Shown: positions 45,297 through 54,730 of the stretch, one piece after another
How positions within the stretch are numbered: the first letter of the stretch is position 1
How the letters are laid out: the number at the start of each line of letters is the position of its first letter
Origin: Hyphomonadaceae bacterium
GTDB taxonomy: Bacteria > Pseudomonadota > Alphaproteobacteria > Caulobacterales > Aquidulcibacteraceae
Assembly (NCBI GenBank): GCA_021731815.1
Contig: JAKFWO010000008.1
Coordinates: 1 to 64,000 of the forward strand
DNA length: 64,000 nt
Direction: 5' to 3'
The notes under the pieces: generated by a model
Seen by the model: only the letters and a program-made list of their open reading frames with translations
Databases searched by the model: none
What the model was told of the DNA's origin: nothing
Translations under genes and position numbers: made by a program

Positions 45297-46676
45297 ATGA
45301 GTGCCACCCTTTCTCCGGCCGCCGGCCACGACCGGCCCCCGCATCGCTATTCCATGGTCGCGATCGTGCTCCATTGGGCGATCGCGCTGGCCATTATCGG
45401 CATGATCTTTCTCGGCTGGTGGATGGGCGACGCCCTGCACGCCAAGGGGGCGTCAGAATCCGTGCGGCGTCTGGGCTATGACCTCACGCAAACCCATAAA
45501 TCCATCGGCATCACCATTCTGGCGCTGAGCCTCGCCCGCATCGTCTGGCGATTGTCTCATCCCGCACCACCACTGCCTGCCGAAATGGACAAGACTTCAC
45601 GCCTGATTGCGAGGGCCGTGCATGGCGCGTTCTATATACTGATGCTGGCCATGCCGCTCTCAGGCTGGGCGCTGGTTTCGGCCTCGAAAACCGGCGTCGC
45701 TACAACCTGGTTCAAGCTCTTCAACATCCCGCATTGGCCTTTGCCCAGGACCGACGCGCTCAGCGACATCCTCGAAAATGTGCATGGAAAAGCGGCCTGG
45801 GTGATGCTCGCTCTGCTGGCGCTGCATGTAGCGGCGGCGCTCATGCATCATTACCGGCTGCGGGATGCGGTGATCCCGCAAATGGCCCCGTGGACGAAAC
45901 CGGTAGAGCGGGCGCGACCCGATCTGATCGCCGGCTGGGCCATGCCGCGCTGGTCGACATTGATCCTGTCCGCGCTCGGTCTGTCGGGCGCGCTGGCGCT
46001 GTGGCTGTGGACGCAATCGCTGCTTGCTCCGCTGCCGCCGTCACTGATTGCGGCGGCCGCCGCAACGGAACTGGCGGCCTCGGAACCGGCGGCGGATGCG
46101 CCGATTGCAGCCGGGCCTGCCCCGACCCAACCTTCGACGACGGGGCCGGCACCGGCACAGGAACCATCGACCATTCCTGTCCATTGGGTCATGGATCCAG
46201 CGCGCTCGGAATTGCGCTTTTCGGGCACCCATATCGGCCGGCCCTTCAGCGGCACATTCGGCAAATTCACGGCCGACATTGAATTCGCACCCGGAGCGCT
46301 CGCGCAATCCCGGGCGTCGATCGTGGTGGATCTCGCCTCCGCCAAAATCGGCAATCCCGAATATGACAGCGCGCTACCGGGCTCTGACTGGCTCGACAGC
46401 GCCAAAATCGCCGAAGCCCGCTTCGAGACCACGCGCTTTACCGCAACGGGGTCTGGCGGCTTCATTGCCGAGGGTCGTCTGACCCTGCGGGGCGTCACGA
46501 AGGATGTGCGCCTGCCTTTCACGCTCGGTTTTTCGGCCGACGAAGCGGTGATGGAAGGCAGGGTCGTCCTCAACCGGCTCGATTTCGCGATCGGCGCGCG
46601 CAATGATCGCAGCGCCGAATGGGTCAGCCGCGACATCAAGCTGGCCATCCGGCTCACCGCGAGGAAAGCGGGCTGA
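45297..46676 (+). CDS. Cytochrome b561-YceI fusion protein (3 of 3)
   Basis: A 459-residue membrane fusion. Residues ~12-205 form a di-heme cytochrome b561-type domain: four helices with His ligands in AIVLHWAIALAII, LTQTHKSIGITIL, ARAVHGAFYILML and LALHVAAALMHH. A fifth helix (~220-245) leads to a Pro/Ala/Thr-rich linker (ASEPAADAPIAAGPAPTQPS), then a periplasmic YceI domain (VHWVMDPARSELRFSGTHIG to SRDIKLAIRLTA). CGGAGG precedes the ATG at 45297. A membrane cytochrome tied to a quinone/lipid-binding barrel suggests electron transfer with periplasmic quinone-like ligands; this is inference. Confidence 0.92.
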   Translation: MSATLSPAAGHDRPPHRYSMVAIVLHWAIALAIIGMIFLGWWMGDALHAKGASESVRRLGYDLTQTHKSIGITILALSLARIVWRLSHPAPPLPAEMDKTSRLIARAVHGAFYILMLAMPLSGWALVSASKTGVATTWFKLFNIPHWPLPRTDALSDILENVHGKAAWVMLALLALHVAAALMHHYRLRDAVIPQMAPWTKPVERARPDLIAGWAMPRWSTLILSALGLSGALALWLWTQSLLAPLPPSLIAAAAATELAASEPAADAPIAAGPAPTQPSTTGPAPAQEPSTIPVHWVMDPARSELRFSGTHIGRPFSGTFGKFTADIEFAPGALAQSRASIVVDLASAKIGNPEYDSALPGSDWLDSAKIAEARFETTRFTATGSGGFIAEGRLTLRGVTKDVRLPFTLGFSADEAVMEGRVVLNRLDFAIGARNDRSAEWVSRDIKLAIRLTARKAG

Positions 46677-46689
46677 TCGTGCGGGGTGC

Positions 46690-47961
46690 CTATTCCGCCG
46701 CCATGCGTTCGATGAAGCCGCCGCCGAGCAGAAGGGCGGGCTCGGCTTCGTCATAGAACACGGCGGCCTGACCGGGGGCCACGCCCTCCTCGCCCGCGGC
46801 CAGCCGGATGCGCGCGCGCGCCGGTGCCGCGGATTCCGCGCTCACCCAACCGGGAACGGGCGCACGCGTCGAACGCACGCGCACCAGAACCGGCCGGTCG
46901 CGCACAATTTCGGGCGAAAATTCGCCATCGCCCAGCCAGTTCACGTCGCGGGCGGTAAAGTCATGCACCAGCAAATGCTCGCGCGGGCCGACAATGACCC
47001 GCGCCGCGTCCGCATCGATGCGCACGACATAAAGCGGATCACCCAGCGCGATATTGAGGCCGCGCCGCTGGCCGATCGTGTAATTCAGGATCCCTTCGTG
47101 GCGACCGAGTACGCGCCCGTCGACATGGACGATTTCGCCGGCGCGCGCCGCACCCGGTCGCAGTTTTTCCACCACCCCGGCATATTTTCCGGACGGCACG
47201 AAGCAGATGTCCTGGCTGTCAGGCTTGGCCGAGACCCTGAGCCCGAACGCCGCCGCGAGCCCGCGCACGGCCGGCTTGGGCAGACCACCAAGGGGAAAGC
47301 GCAGGAAGTCCAGCTCGGCGCGCTGCGTGGCGAACAGGAACCAGGACTGGTCGCGGGCGGGATCGACAGCGCGCAGCATTTGCGGCCCCGTCGGCCCGTT
47401 GCGGCGCTGGACATAATGGCCGGTGGCCATGGCCACGGCCCCGAGATCCCGCGCGGTGGCCAGCAGATCCCTGAATTTGACTTCCCGATTGCACTGGATA
47501 CAGGGCACGGGCGTTTCGCCGCGCAGATAGGAATCGGCGAAATCGCTCATTACCGAATCGGAAAACCGGCTCTCATAATCGAGGACGTAATGTGGAATGC
47601 CGAGCCGGGCGGCAACGTCGCGGGCGTCGCGAATATCCTGACCCGCGCAGCAGGCACCCGGCTTGTTGACCGCCACGCCATGGTCATAGAGCTGAAGTGT
47701 CACGCCCACCACTTCATAGCCGAGATGCGCGAGCAAAGCCGCCGTCACCGAGGAATCGACCCCGCCCGACATGGCTGCGACAACGCGCAGGCCCGGCCGC
47801 GGCGGCGGGAGGTCAAGGGCAGAGCGCACCAATGGCAGGGTCTCGGCCAGCAGGGCGGCGATGTCGTCCGGATCGGGCGGCAGCGTTTGGGAAACCGACG
47901 GCACGGCGCAGATTTCAGACGCGGGTTCAGCGCCCGCGCGCGGCAACAGGGTTCGGGTCAT
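46690..47961 (-). CDS. mnmA: tRNA-specific 2-thiouridylase MnmA
   Basis: Installs the 2-thio group on U34 of tRNA-Lys, -Glu and -Gln. The 423-residue product has the PP-loop [16 protein letters not shown], the first catalytic Cys in [17 protein letters not shown], the second in [12 protein letters not shown], and HYVQRR and [13 protein letters not shown] segments. About 60 N-terminal residues precede the PP-loop, a longer leader than in E. coli. Start at 47961 ([10 protein letters not shown]) is used. It converges with the b561-YceI gene 13 bases away. Confidence 0.95.
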   Translation of the reverse strand: MTRTLLPRAGAEPASEICAVPSVSQTLPPDPDDIAALLAETLPLVRSALDLPPPRPGLRVVAAMSGGVDSSVTAALLAHLGYEVVGVTLQLYDHGVAVNKPGACCAGQDIRDARDVAARLGIPHYVLDYESRFSDSVMSDFADSYLRGETPVPCIQCNREVKFRDLLATARDLGAVAMATGHYVQRRNGPTGPQMLRAVDPARDQSWFLFATQRAELDFLRFPLGGLPKPAVRGLAAAFGLRVSAKPDSQDICFVPSGKYAGVVEKLRPGAARAGEIVHVDGRVLGRHEGILNYTIGQRRGLNIALGDPLYVVRIDADAARVIVGPREHLLVHDFTARDVNWLGDGEFSPEIVRDRPVLVRVRSTRAPVPGWVSAESAAPARARIRLAAGEEGVAPGQAAVFYDEAEPALLLGGGFIERMAAE

Positions 47962-48100
47962 GGCACGCTCCATCCCCGCGGGGCCAAACTCCTGCGGCGA
48001 AGGGGGCTAAATAGGACATTCCGGCGGCATTGGCCAGCCTGTCAGGGGATCACATTCCAGAAGAAAAGAGTGCCTGAACCCGCTAACGGTTACTGTAAAT

Positions 48101-48120
48101 AATTGTTTTCATGAGAACAA
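48101..48120. promoter_or_regulatory. 20-bp near-perfect palindrome
   Basis: ATTGTTTTCATGAGAACAAT is self-complementary at 9 of 10 positions per arm, with a T/G wobble as the only exception. It lies in an unusually AT-rich patch between ybaB and mnmA (both minus strand), about 140 bases upstream of mnmA. The size and symmetry suit an operator; no known regulator's consensus is matched with confidence. Confidence 0.5.
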
Positions 48121-48189
48121 TGGATAGTTCCGTCCTCCGGACGATCCTTCACAACGCGGCGCGTCAGGCCTGTCCCGCGCATTGCGCCC

Positions 48190-48516
48190 CTAAAATGGCA
48201 GCTTGAATCCCGGCAGCATGCCCGAAAACTGGGAGGTCGCCGTCTGGATCGCCGCCCCTTGCGCATCCTCGAGCTTTTTGCGGGCGTCCTCATGGGCGGC
48301 TTTGACGAGATCCTCGACCAGCTCCGCCTCCTCGGCCTTCATCAGCGAAGGATCGATCGCGATGGCCGCCAGAATATGCTTGCCGGTGAGCGTGACCCGC
48401 ACCAGCCCGCCCCCCGCCGCGCCCTCGACGCGCAGGGCTTCAACCTCCTGCTGGGCGGCGGCGATTTTTTCCTGCATTTCCTGGGCCTGACGCATCAGGC
48501 GGCTGATATCGGTCAT
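48190..48516 (-). CDS. YbaB/EbfC nucleoid-associated protein
   Basis: A 108-residue DNA-binding protein of the YbaB/EbfC family, forming tweezer-like dimers. Evidence: MTDISRLMRQAQEMQEKIAAAQ, a helical opening, GGLVRVTLTGKHILAAIAIDPSL and the acidic helix AELVEDLVKAAHEDARKKLED, ending in GMLPGFKLPF. In many bacteria it follows dnaX and precedes recR; neither is next to it here. Start at 48516 is fixed by homology; about 300 upstream codons remain open in frame but overlap the racemase gene. Confidence 0.93.
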   Translation of the reverse strand: MTDISRLMRQAQEMQEKIAAAQQEVEALRVEGAAGGGLVRVTLTGKHILAAIAIDPSLMKAEEAELVEDLVKAAHEDARKKLEDAQGAAIQTATSQFSGMLPGFKLPF

Positions 48517-48657
48517 ACTGGCTCTCGATTGAAAAGGGATATAGATTTCCAATAGCCCAACCGGGAATTTCCAGGAAGACCCGGGTGCCGAATGCAGACA
48601 GCGCGCAGGCAGGAATGCCCTCGCCCGGTTACGGAATCCTCGCACAATGGAGACGAT

Positions 48658-49776
48658 ATGGGCGCCCTGTCCGGAATCCGGATTCTCGAATTTGCCGGCA
48701 TCGGTCCGGGCCCGTTTTGCGGCATGTTGCTGGCCGATCTCGGCGCGGACGTGGTGCGCGTGGATCGCCCGGGCACCGTCAACCGCAAGGGCGACCTGTT
48801 CGGGCGAGGCAAACGATCGGTGGCCTTCGACCTCAAGGTTCCCGAACATCTCGCGGCGGTGCGGGCACTCATTGCCGGGGCCGATGCGCTGATCGAAGGG
48901 TTTCGCCCCGGCGTCATGGAACGGCTGGGGCTGGGCCCGGCAGAGGCGCTGGCCATCAATCCGCGCCTCGTTTTTGGGCGGATGACCGGCTGGGGCCAGA
49001 GCGGGCCGCTCGCGTCCGCCGCCGGGCATGACCTCAATTATATCGCGCTGACCGGGGCGCTCCACGCCATGGGCGCGCCCGATCGACCGCCCGCGCCGCC
49101 CTTGAACCTCGTCGGGGATTTCGGCGGCGGATCGCTTTATCTGGCGTTCGGAATCTGCGCCGGATTGTTGCAGGCCCGGACCAGCGGGCGCGGGCAAGTC
49201 ATCGATTGCGCGATGACCGATGGCGCAGCCTCGCTGATGACATTGTTTTACGGCCTGCGCCAATCGGGCCTGTGGCGCGACCAGCGCGGGGCCAATCTGC
49301 TCGATGGGGGGGCGCATTTCTACCGCTGCTTCACCTGCGCGGACGGGACATGGATCAGCATCGCTGCCATCGAGCCGCAATTTTATGCCCTGTTGCGCGA
49401 CAAGATCGGGCTTTCGGGCGGCGAATTCGACGCCCAATATGATCCCGGTGCCTGGCCGGATCTCGGGAAGGCAATCGCTGCGATCATCGCCCGAAAGACC
49501 CGCGCCGAATGGGTGGAATTGCTCGAAGGCAGCGATGTCTGCTTTGCCCCGGTATTGTCACTCGATGAAGCGCCGCTGCATCCCCATAATGTGGCGCGGG
49601 GCACCTTTGTTGAAGCCTTCGGCCTGACCCAGCCGGCCCCGGCCCCGCGTTTTTCCGAAACGCCGGGGGCGATTTCCCGCCCCCCGCCGGAGGTCGGTGC
49701 CCATACGCGCGAAATCCTTTCCGAATGGCGGGTGACCGATGACATCGTGACCGGATTTGAGGATCAAACCGGGTAA
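48658..49776 (+). CDS. CaiB/BaiF CoA-transferase family (methylacyl-CoA racemase-like)
   Basis: A 372-residue class III CoA-transferase-family protein resembling alpha-methylacyl-CoA racemase, which epimerises 2-methyl branched acyl-CoAs. Evidence: LSGIRILEFAGIGPGPFCGMLLADLGADVVRVDRP, then SAAGHDLNYIALTG with the racemase His, and NLVGDFGGGSLYLAFGI with the racemase Asp (both are hallmarks of the AMACR branch). The start at 48658 has GGAG 6 bases upstream. It lies ahead of scoAB on the same strand, 101 bases apart. Confidence 0.9.
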   Translation: MGALSGIRILEFAGIGPGPFCGMLLADLGADVVRVDRPGTVNRKGDLFGRGKRSVAFDLKVPEHLAAVRALIAGADALIEGFRPGVMERLGLGPAEALAINPRLVFGRMTGWGQSGPLASAAGHDLNYIALTGALHAMGAPDRPPAPPLNLVGDFGGGSLYLAFGICAGLLQARTSGRGQVIDCAMTDGAASLMTLFYGLRQSGLWRDQRGANLLDGGAHFYRCFTCADGTWISIAAIEPQFYALLRDKIGLSGGEFDAQYDPGAWPDLGKAIAAIIARKTRAEWVELLEGSDVCFAPVLSLDEAPLHPHNVARGTFVEAFGLTQPAPAPRFSETPGAISRPPPEVGAHTREILSEWRVTDDIVTGFEDQTG

Positions 49777-49877
49777 AACGCCTGATCCGGGGCCCCGCCC
49801 GTCTTGCCCACAGGCCAGTTGCGGCCTAAGAATGACGGGTTATTCCCGAATGCTCCCCACCCCCCTACGGAGGCCCC

Positions 49878-50585
49878 ATGGGCAAGGTCTATGACGATGC
49901 GGTCGGCGCACTGGCCGGCCTGTTGCGCGACGACATGACCATCATGTCGGGTGGCTTTGGTTTGTGCGGCATTCCCGAAAACCTCATCGCCGCCATCCGG
50001 CTGTCGGGGGTAAAGGGGCTGACCTTCATCTCCAACAATGCCGGAATAGACGGTTTTGGCCTCGGGATTCTCCTCGAAAACGGGCAGATCCGGAAAATGG
50101 TCTCGTCTTATGTCGGGGAGAACAAATTATTCGCCCAGCTTTATCTCTCCGGGCAGCTTGAGGTGGAATTCAATCCCCAGGGAACCCTTGCCGAGCGCAT
50201 TCGGGCGGGCGGGGCGGGCGTGCCGGCCTTTTTCACGCGCACGGGCGTGGGCACCCAGGTGGCCGAGGGCAAGGAAATCCGGGAATTTGACGGCCAAATC
50301 TATGTGATGGAGCGCGGGCTGACCGCGGACCTCGCCATCGTCAAGGCGCAGATCGGCGATTCCGAAGGCAATCTGATTTACCGGAAAACAGCGCGCAATT
50401 TCAATCCGTTGATGGCCATGGCCGGGCGGGTCACGGTGGCCGAGGTCGAGGAACTGGTCCCGACCGATTCCTTTGACGGCGACCGGGTTCATACACCGGC
50501 CGTTTTCGTGCAGCGCGTGATCAAGGGCGCGGTCTATGAAAAACGGATCGAGCAACGCACCACCCGCAAGCGCGTCGCGGCCTGA
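49878..50585 (+). CDS. scoA: 3-oxoacid CoA-transferase subunit A
   Basis: Subunit A of the enzyme that moves CoA between succinyl-CoA and acetoacetate (ketone-body use). The 235-residue product contains MSGGFGLCGIPENLIAA, NNAGIDGFGLGILL and TGVGTQVAEGKE, and ends AVFVQRVIKGAVYEKRIE as expected. CGGAGGCCCC precedes the ATG at 49878. scoB follows by 48 bases. Confidence 0.95.
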   Translation: MGKVYDDAVGALAGLLRDDMTIMSGGFGLCGIPENLIAAIRLSGVKGLTFISNNAGIDGFGLGILLENGQIRKMVSSYVGENKLFAQLYLSGQLEVEFNPQGTLAERIRAGGAGVPAFFTRTGVGTQVAEGKEIREFDGQIYVMERGLTADLAIVKAQIGDSEGNLIYRKTARNFNPLMAMAGRVTVAEVEELVPTDSFDGDRVHTPAVFVQRVIKGAVYEKRIEQRTTRKRVAA

Positions 50586-50633
50586 TCGAATTCCCCCGAT
50601 TCCCCTCCTCCCGATAAACCGACAGGATTGCCC

Positions 50634-51272
50634 ATGGCCTGGAACCGCGATGAAATGGCTGCCCGCGCCGCGCAGGAATTGCGCGACGGGTTTTACGTCA
50701 ATCTGGGCATCGGGATTCCGACGCTTGTCGCCAATCACATCCCGGCGGGCATGAATGTCACCCTGCAAAGCGAGAACGGGATGCTCGGCATGGGCCCCTT
50801 CCCTTTCGAGGGCGAGGAGGATGCCGACCTGATCAATGCCGGCAAGCAGACGATCACCGAACTCGATGTTTCGAGCTATTTCGATTCCGCTGACAGCTTC
50901 GCCATGATCCGCGGCGGGCATATCGACCTCACCATCATGGGCGGCATGCAAGTGTCGGAAACCGGCGATCTCGCCAATTGGGTAGTGCCGGGCAAGGTGG
51001 TGAAGGGAATGGGCGGGGCCATGGATCTGGTGGCCGGCGTCAAGCGGGTGGTGATCCTGATGGAGCATTGCGCCAATGGGACGGAACCGAAATTGCTTCC
51101 CGCCTGCACCCTGCCGCTGACCGGTCAGGGCGTTGTCGACCGGCTGATCACCGATCTCGGCGTGTTCGACGTCGGCCGTCCTGGCCACCCCGGCTTCCGC
51201 ATCGTGGAAACAGCGCCGGGCGTGGGGATCGACGAGATCCGCGCCAAAAGTGCGGGGATGATTCTTGGGTGA
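50634..51272 (+). CDS. scoB: 3-oxoacid CoA-transferase subunit B
   Basis: Subunit B with the catalytic Glu that forms a CoA thioester: [20 protein letters not shown]. The 212-residue protein begins [19 protein letters not shown] and shows [23 protein letters not shown] and [21 protein letters not shown]. The ATG at 50634 has AGGA 7 bases upstream; a TTG two codons earlier is unlikely. The stop TGA is the first of three copies in a 14-bp tandem repeat. Confidence 0.95.
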   Translation: MAWNRDEMAARAAQELRDGFYVNLGIGIPTLVANHIPAGMNVTLQSENGMLGMGPFPFEGEEDADLINAGKQTITELDVSSYFDSADSFAMIRGGHIDLTIMGGMQVSETGDLANWVVPGKVVKGMGGAMDLVAGVKRVVILMEHCANGTEPKLLPACTLPLTGQGVVDRLITDLGVFDVGRPGHPGFRIVETAPGVGIDEIRAKSAGMILG

Positions 51273-51312
51273 ATCATCCGGCCTGAATCATCCGGCCTGA
51301 ATCATCCGGCCT
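51270..51312. repeat. 14-bp tandem repeat x3 beginning at the scoB stop
   Basis: TGAATCATCCGGCC repeats exactly three times (51270-51283, 51284-51297, 51298-51311). The first TGA is the scoB stop; because the period is 14, the later TGAs are in other frames. Confidence 0.97.
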
Positions 51313-51329
51313 GCCGGGTTTTGAACCCC

Positions 51330-52892
51330 TCAAGCCGCTTCCGGCGTCTCGGCATCCGCAATGCGCTGCACCGCACCATAATCGGTCTTGCCGGTCCCCA
51401 GCACCGGTAGCACTGAAACCTTGAGGATGCGTTTGGGAATGGCGATCTCGGGCGCACCCTGGTTCAGCGCAAATTTGACCAATTGGCTGACATCGGCAGT
51501 GTCATTTTCGGTGACCAGCACCAGTTTCTCGCCCTTGCGATGGCAGGGCAGCGACACCACCGCGTGGCGGCATTCCGGCCACAGGCCCGAGACAACATTT
51601 TCGGCCGCCGTGAGCGAGACCATCTCCCCGCCGATCTTGGCGAAGCGCTTGATGCGGCCAAGGATCACCACATTGCCATTGTCGTCGAAGCGGACGACAT
51701 CGCCCGTATCGTGCCAGCCATCTTCGGGTGTCTCCACTGCAAGTCCACCCAAGCCGGTGATATATCCCAGCATGATATTGGGGCCCCGGACAAACAGCCG
51801 GCCGGCACCGGGAATGCCGTCGACCGGCGCGAGCCGGGCCTCGACGCCCGGCAGCAGCCGGCCCACCGAGCCTACCACATTGGCGCTTGGCTGATTGACC
51901 GCGAGGATCGGCGCGGCCTCGGTCGCACCATAGCCTTCGAGCAGCATGACCCCGAATTTCTGCTCATAAAGCGCGCGGGTCTCGTCCTTGACGCGCTCAG
52001 CCCCCAGCACCGCAAAGCGCAGGCCGCGCAGATCCGCGGGCTCGGCCGCGCGCCCATATTGGGCGGCAAAGGTGTCGGTGGCAAACAGCACATTCGCTCC
52101 GCATTCGGCGATCAGTTTGGGGATTGGCCGGAAATGCAGCGGCGTCGGGTAGAGGAATACCTTGCGCCCGATCAGAATCGGCAACAGGGTTCCCGCCGTC
52201 AGCCCGAAGCAATGAAAGATCGGCAGCGGATTGAAAAAGATCCAGTCCGGCTCGAAATAAAGATGGCTCGCCGCCTGTTCGACATTGGCCACGACATTGG
52301 CATTCGACAGCAGCACGCCGCGCGGACTGCCCAGCGTGCCCGACGTGAACAGCAAAACGCCCGCATCATCGGGCCGCACGCGTGCGCGCACCCATTTTGG
52401 AAACGCCGCCGCCAGCGCCGCGCCCAATTTGTCGAACACCGAAATCCGCGTCCGCACATCCTCCAGATAAATCACGCGCGCATGGGTTTCGACCTGGGCG
52501 ATCAGCCCCTCAAGCTTGCCATTCTCGACAAAGCGCCGGGCGGTCAGGATGGTCCGGACGCCAGCCGCCTCGCACGCATTTTTCAGATTGGCCGGGCCGG
52601 CGGTGAAATTGAGCATGGCCGGAACCCGGCCAAAGGCATGCAGCGCAAAGACCGTGACCACGGCCCCGACACCCGTCGGCAGGAGCACGCCGACCGGTTC
52701 GCCGCGCTTTGCGAGCTTTTTGATCTTCGCCCCCAAAGCGAAAGAGGCGCGGACAATATCGTCATAACTGACCGGCTTGCGGTCAATATCCTCGGCGATT
52801 TTGGTCGCGCCGCCATTTTCCCGACGGGCGCGCAGCAGCGCATCGAACATCGAAATGCGTGTGCGCTGTGGATCAAAACGCAATTTCGTCAT
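51330..52892 (-). CDS. Acyl-ACP synthetase-like AMP-forming ligase (Aas C-terminal type)
   Basis: A 520-residue member of the AMP-forming acyl-activating enzymes. P-loop LLFTSGTLGSPRGVLLSN, then PLPIFHCFGLTAGTLLPILIG and LYPTPLHFRPIPKL, YGATEAAP and the hinge GWHDTGDVVRFDDNG with GRIKRFAKIGGEMVSL; the catalytic Lys lies in GTGKTDYGAVQ. The GLTAGTLLP/PLHFRPIP stretch is characteristic of the acyl-ACP synthetase domain of Aas, which reactivates free fatty acids for phospholipid re-acylation; the acyltransferase half of Aas is absent here. Start at 52892 (MTKLRFDPQRTR). Convergent with scoB. Confidence 0.83.
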   Translation of the reverse strand: MTKLRFDPQRTRISMFDALLRARRENGGATKIAEDIDRKPVSYDDIVRASFALGAKIKKLAKRGEPVGVLLPTGVGAVVTVFALHAFGRVPAMLNFTAGPANLKNACEAAGVRTILTARRFVENGKLEGLIAQVETHARVIYLEDVRTRISVFDKLGAALAAAFPKWVRARVRPDDAGVLLFTSGTLGSPRGVLLSNANVVANVEQAASHLYFEPDWIFFNPLPIFHCFGLTAGTLLPILIGRKVFLYPTPLHFRPIPKLIAECGANVLFATDTFAAQYGRAAEPADLRGLRFAVLGAERVKDETRALYEQKFGVMLLEGYGATEAAPILAVNQPSANVVGSVGRLLPGVEARLAPVDGIPGAGRLFVRGPNIMLGYITGLGGLAVETPEDGWHDTGDVVRFDDNGNVVILGRIKRFAKIGGEMVSLTAAENVVSGLWPECRHAVVSLPCHRKGEKLVLVTENDTADVSQLVKFALNQGAPEIAIPKRILKVSVLPVLGTGKTDYGAVQRIADAETPEAA

Positions 52893-53060
52893 GATTTTCC
52901 TCGTCGGGGGTGCTTCCCAACATGCCGCATGCGCCCGCTATGCATTGAATTCAGAGCGGATTATCCCATCGACACATTCCCAGCAGAATTCATAAGCCCA
53001 TCAGGCGCAAGATGAAAAGCCCGACTTGCAGGCGCGCGCGTGCTTTGCCATGTAGGATGC

Positions 53061-54080
53061 ATGGTCCGGCTCATCGACACTCTGGCAGATTCGCATCACA
53101 GCGATCCTGTCTCCGCCCCCGTTTCCACCGCTCCGGAATCGGCGCAATCCTTGCGCCATCCGGAAAAGCGGAATCGCGCCGACAGTCCGATCCAGCGCAA
53201 ACCCGACTGGCTGAGAGTGCGCGCGCCCGGCGGCGGAGCCTATGCGGCGACCAGGGCAATCGTCGATTCTCACAAACTTGTGACCGTCTGTCAGGAGGCC
53301 GCCTGCCCCAATATCGGCGAATGCTGGGCGCACAAGCATGCGACCTTCATGATCATGGGGGCGATCTGCACGCGGGCCTGCGCCTTCTGTAATGTGGCGA
53401 CCGGACTTCCGCTGGCGCTCGATCCGGGCGAGCCCGCGCGTGTCGCCGATGCGGTCGCGAAAATGGGGCTGGCCCATGTCGTGGTGACCTCGGTCGACCG
53501 CGATGATCTGCCCGATGGCGGGGCGGCGCATTTCGCGGCCACGATACGGGCGATCCGGGCAGCCAATCCCGCGACCTCGATCGAGGTGCTGACGCCCGAT
53601 TTCCTGCGCAAGCCGGGCGCGGCCGAAACCGTCATCGATGCCGGGCCCGATGTGTTCAACCATAATCTCGAGACCGCGCCGCGGCTTTATCTGAAAATTC
53701 GTCCCGGTGCCCGTTATTACCATTCCCTGCGGCTGCTGGAGCGGGTGAAGGAGCGCGCGCCGCTTCAGTTCACCAAATCGGGGATCATGGTCGGCCTTGG
53801 CGAAAGCAAGGAGGAGGTCATGCAGGTGATGGACGACATGCGCTGTGCGGGTGTCGATTTCATCACCATCGGCCAATATCTCCAGCCGACCCGCAAACAT
53901 GCGCCGGTCGCCCATTTCTGGTCACCAGAGGAATTTGCGGCCCTCAAAACCATCGCTCAGTCCAAGGGCTTTCTGATGGTGGCCGCCAGCCCCTTCACCC
54001 GGTCGAGTCACCACGCCGATGCAGACTTCCTCGCCCTCCGTGCCGCGCGCGCGGCACGGCATCCGGAAGCGGCCGGATAG
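53061..54080 (+). CDS. lipA: Lipoyl synthase
   Basis: Radical-SAM enzyme that inserts two sulfurs into octanoyl groups on lipoyl domains. The 339-residue product has both iron-sulfur sites: the LipA-specific [12 protein letters not shown] and the radical-SAM CTRACAFC, plus [15 protein letters not shown] and [12 protein letters not shown]. An extra ~45-residue N-terminal tail (residues 1-50) precedes the domain. Start at 53061 has AGGA 5 bases upstream; an ATG-like start at 53040 (seven codons earlier) is possible. The COQ10-like gene follows by 3 bases, a frequent pairing in Alphaproteobacteria. Confidence 0.96.
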   Translation: MVRLIDTLADSHHSDPVSAPVSTAPESAQSLRHPEKRNRADSPIQRKPDWLRVRAPGGGAYAATRAIVDSHKLVTVCQEAACPNIGECWAHKHATFMIMGAICTRACAFCNVATGLPLALDPGEPARVADAVAKMGLAHVVVTSVDRDDLPDGGAAHFAATIRAIRAANPATSIEVLTPDFLRKPGAAETVIDAGPDVFNHNLETAPRLYLKIRPGARYYHSLRLLERVKERAPLQFTKSGIMVGLGESKEEVMQVMDDMRCAGVDFITIGQYLQPTRKHAPVAHFWSPEEFAALKTIAQSKGFLMVAASPFTRSSHHADADFLALRAARAARHPEAAG

Positions 54081-54083
54081 GCC

Positions 54084-54608
54084 ATGGCCCATCATTATTC
54101 CCGCGCCATAATTTTGCCATTTTCGGCAGAGGACATGTTCGCGGTGGCGGCCGATGTGAAAGCCTATCCACGTTTTCTGCCCTGGGTGCAGGACATGAAG
54201 GTCAGCGATTTTCCCTCGGAAACCAGCGACGGGCCGGGCGTGGAATGCTCCATCGCGGAGGCCAATATCGGCTATAAGGCGGTGCGCGAGCGCTTCGTCA
54301 CCCGGGTCCGGGCCGATCGTCCGAAACAGCGCATCATGGTGCAGCTCGTGTCGGGACCGTTCAAATCGCTGGGGGCCGATTGGCGGTTCATTCCGCTCGC
54401 TGCCGGCCCGCGCGCCACAGGTTCAAGGGTGGAGTTTTCCATCGAATACCGGTTCCGGAATCCGGTGTTGCAGGCCCTGCTCGCGGCCGCTTTTGAGCCG
54501 ATCGTGACGCGCATCATGGACGCCTTTGTCGCCGAGGCCCATCGCCGCTATGGCAAGGATGGTGCAGCGGCCAAATCCCTGCCCGGAAGCGCGCCCGCAG
54601 GGGCGTAA
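54084..54608 (+). CDS. COQ10/RatA-like START-domain protein
   Basis: A 174-residue lipid-binding START-like (SRPBCC) protein. Mitochondrial COQ10 chaperones coenzyme Q to the respiratory chain; bacterial relatives are also annotated RatA. Evidence: HYSRAIILPFSAEDMFAVAADVKAYPRFLPWVQD at the N-terminus and SLGADWRFIPL followed by VEFSIEYRFRNPVLQALL, ending ...RIMDAFVAEAHRRYG. It lies 3 bases after lipA, so it is co-transcribed. With the ABC1 and COQ9 genes downstream, the COQ10 reading is favoured over the toxin name. Confidence 0.9.
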   Translation: MAHHYSRAIILPFSAEDMFAVAADVKAYPRFLPWVQDMKVSDFPSETSDGPGVECSIAEANIGYKAVRERFVTRVRADRPKQRIMVQLVSGPFKSLGADWRFIPLAAGPRATGSRVEFSIEYRFRNPVLQALLAAAFEPIVTRIMDAFVAEAHRRYGKDGAAAKSLPGSAPAGA

Positions 54609-54730
54609 ACCTGGCCCTGGGGCCGGGGCTGATGAGGGCGTGCTGCCTTCTTTGGCCGCACTTGATCCCTGCGCGATTCAACTTGCGGCCACATCTTTCC
54701 CGGGCGCGAACAATTTCGTATGATGGGGTC

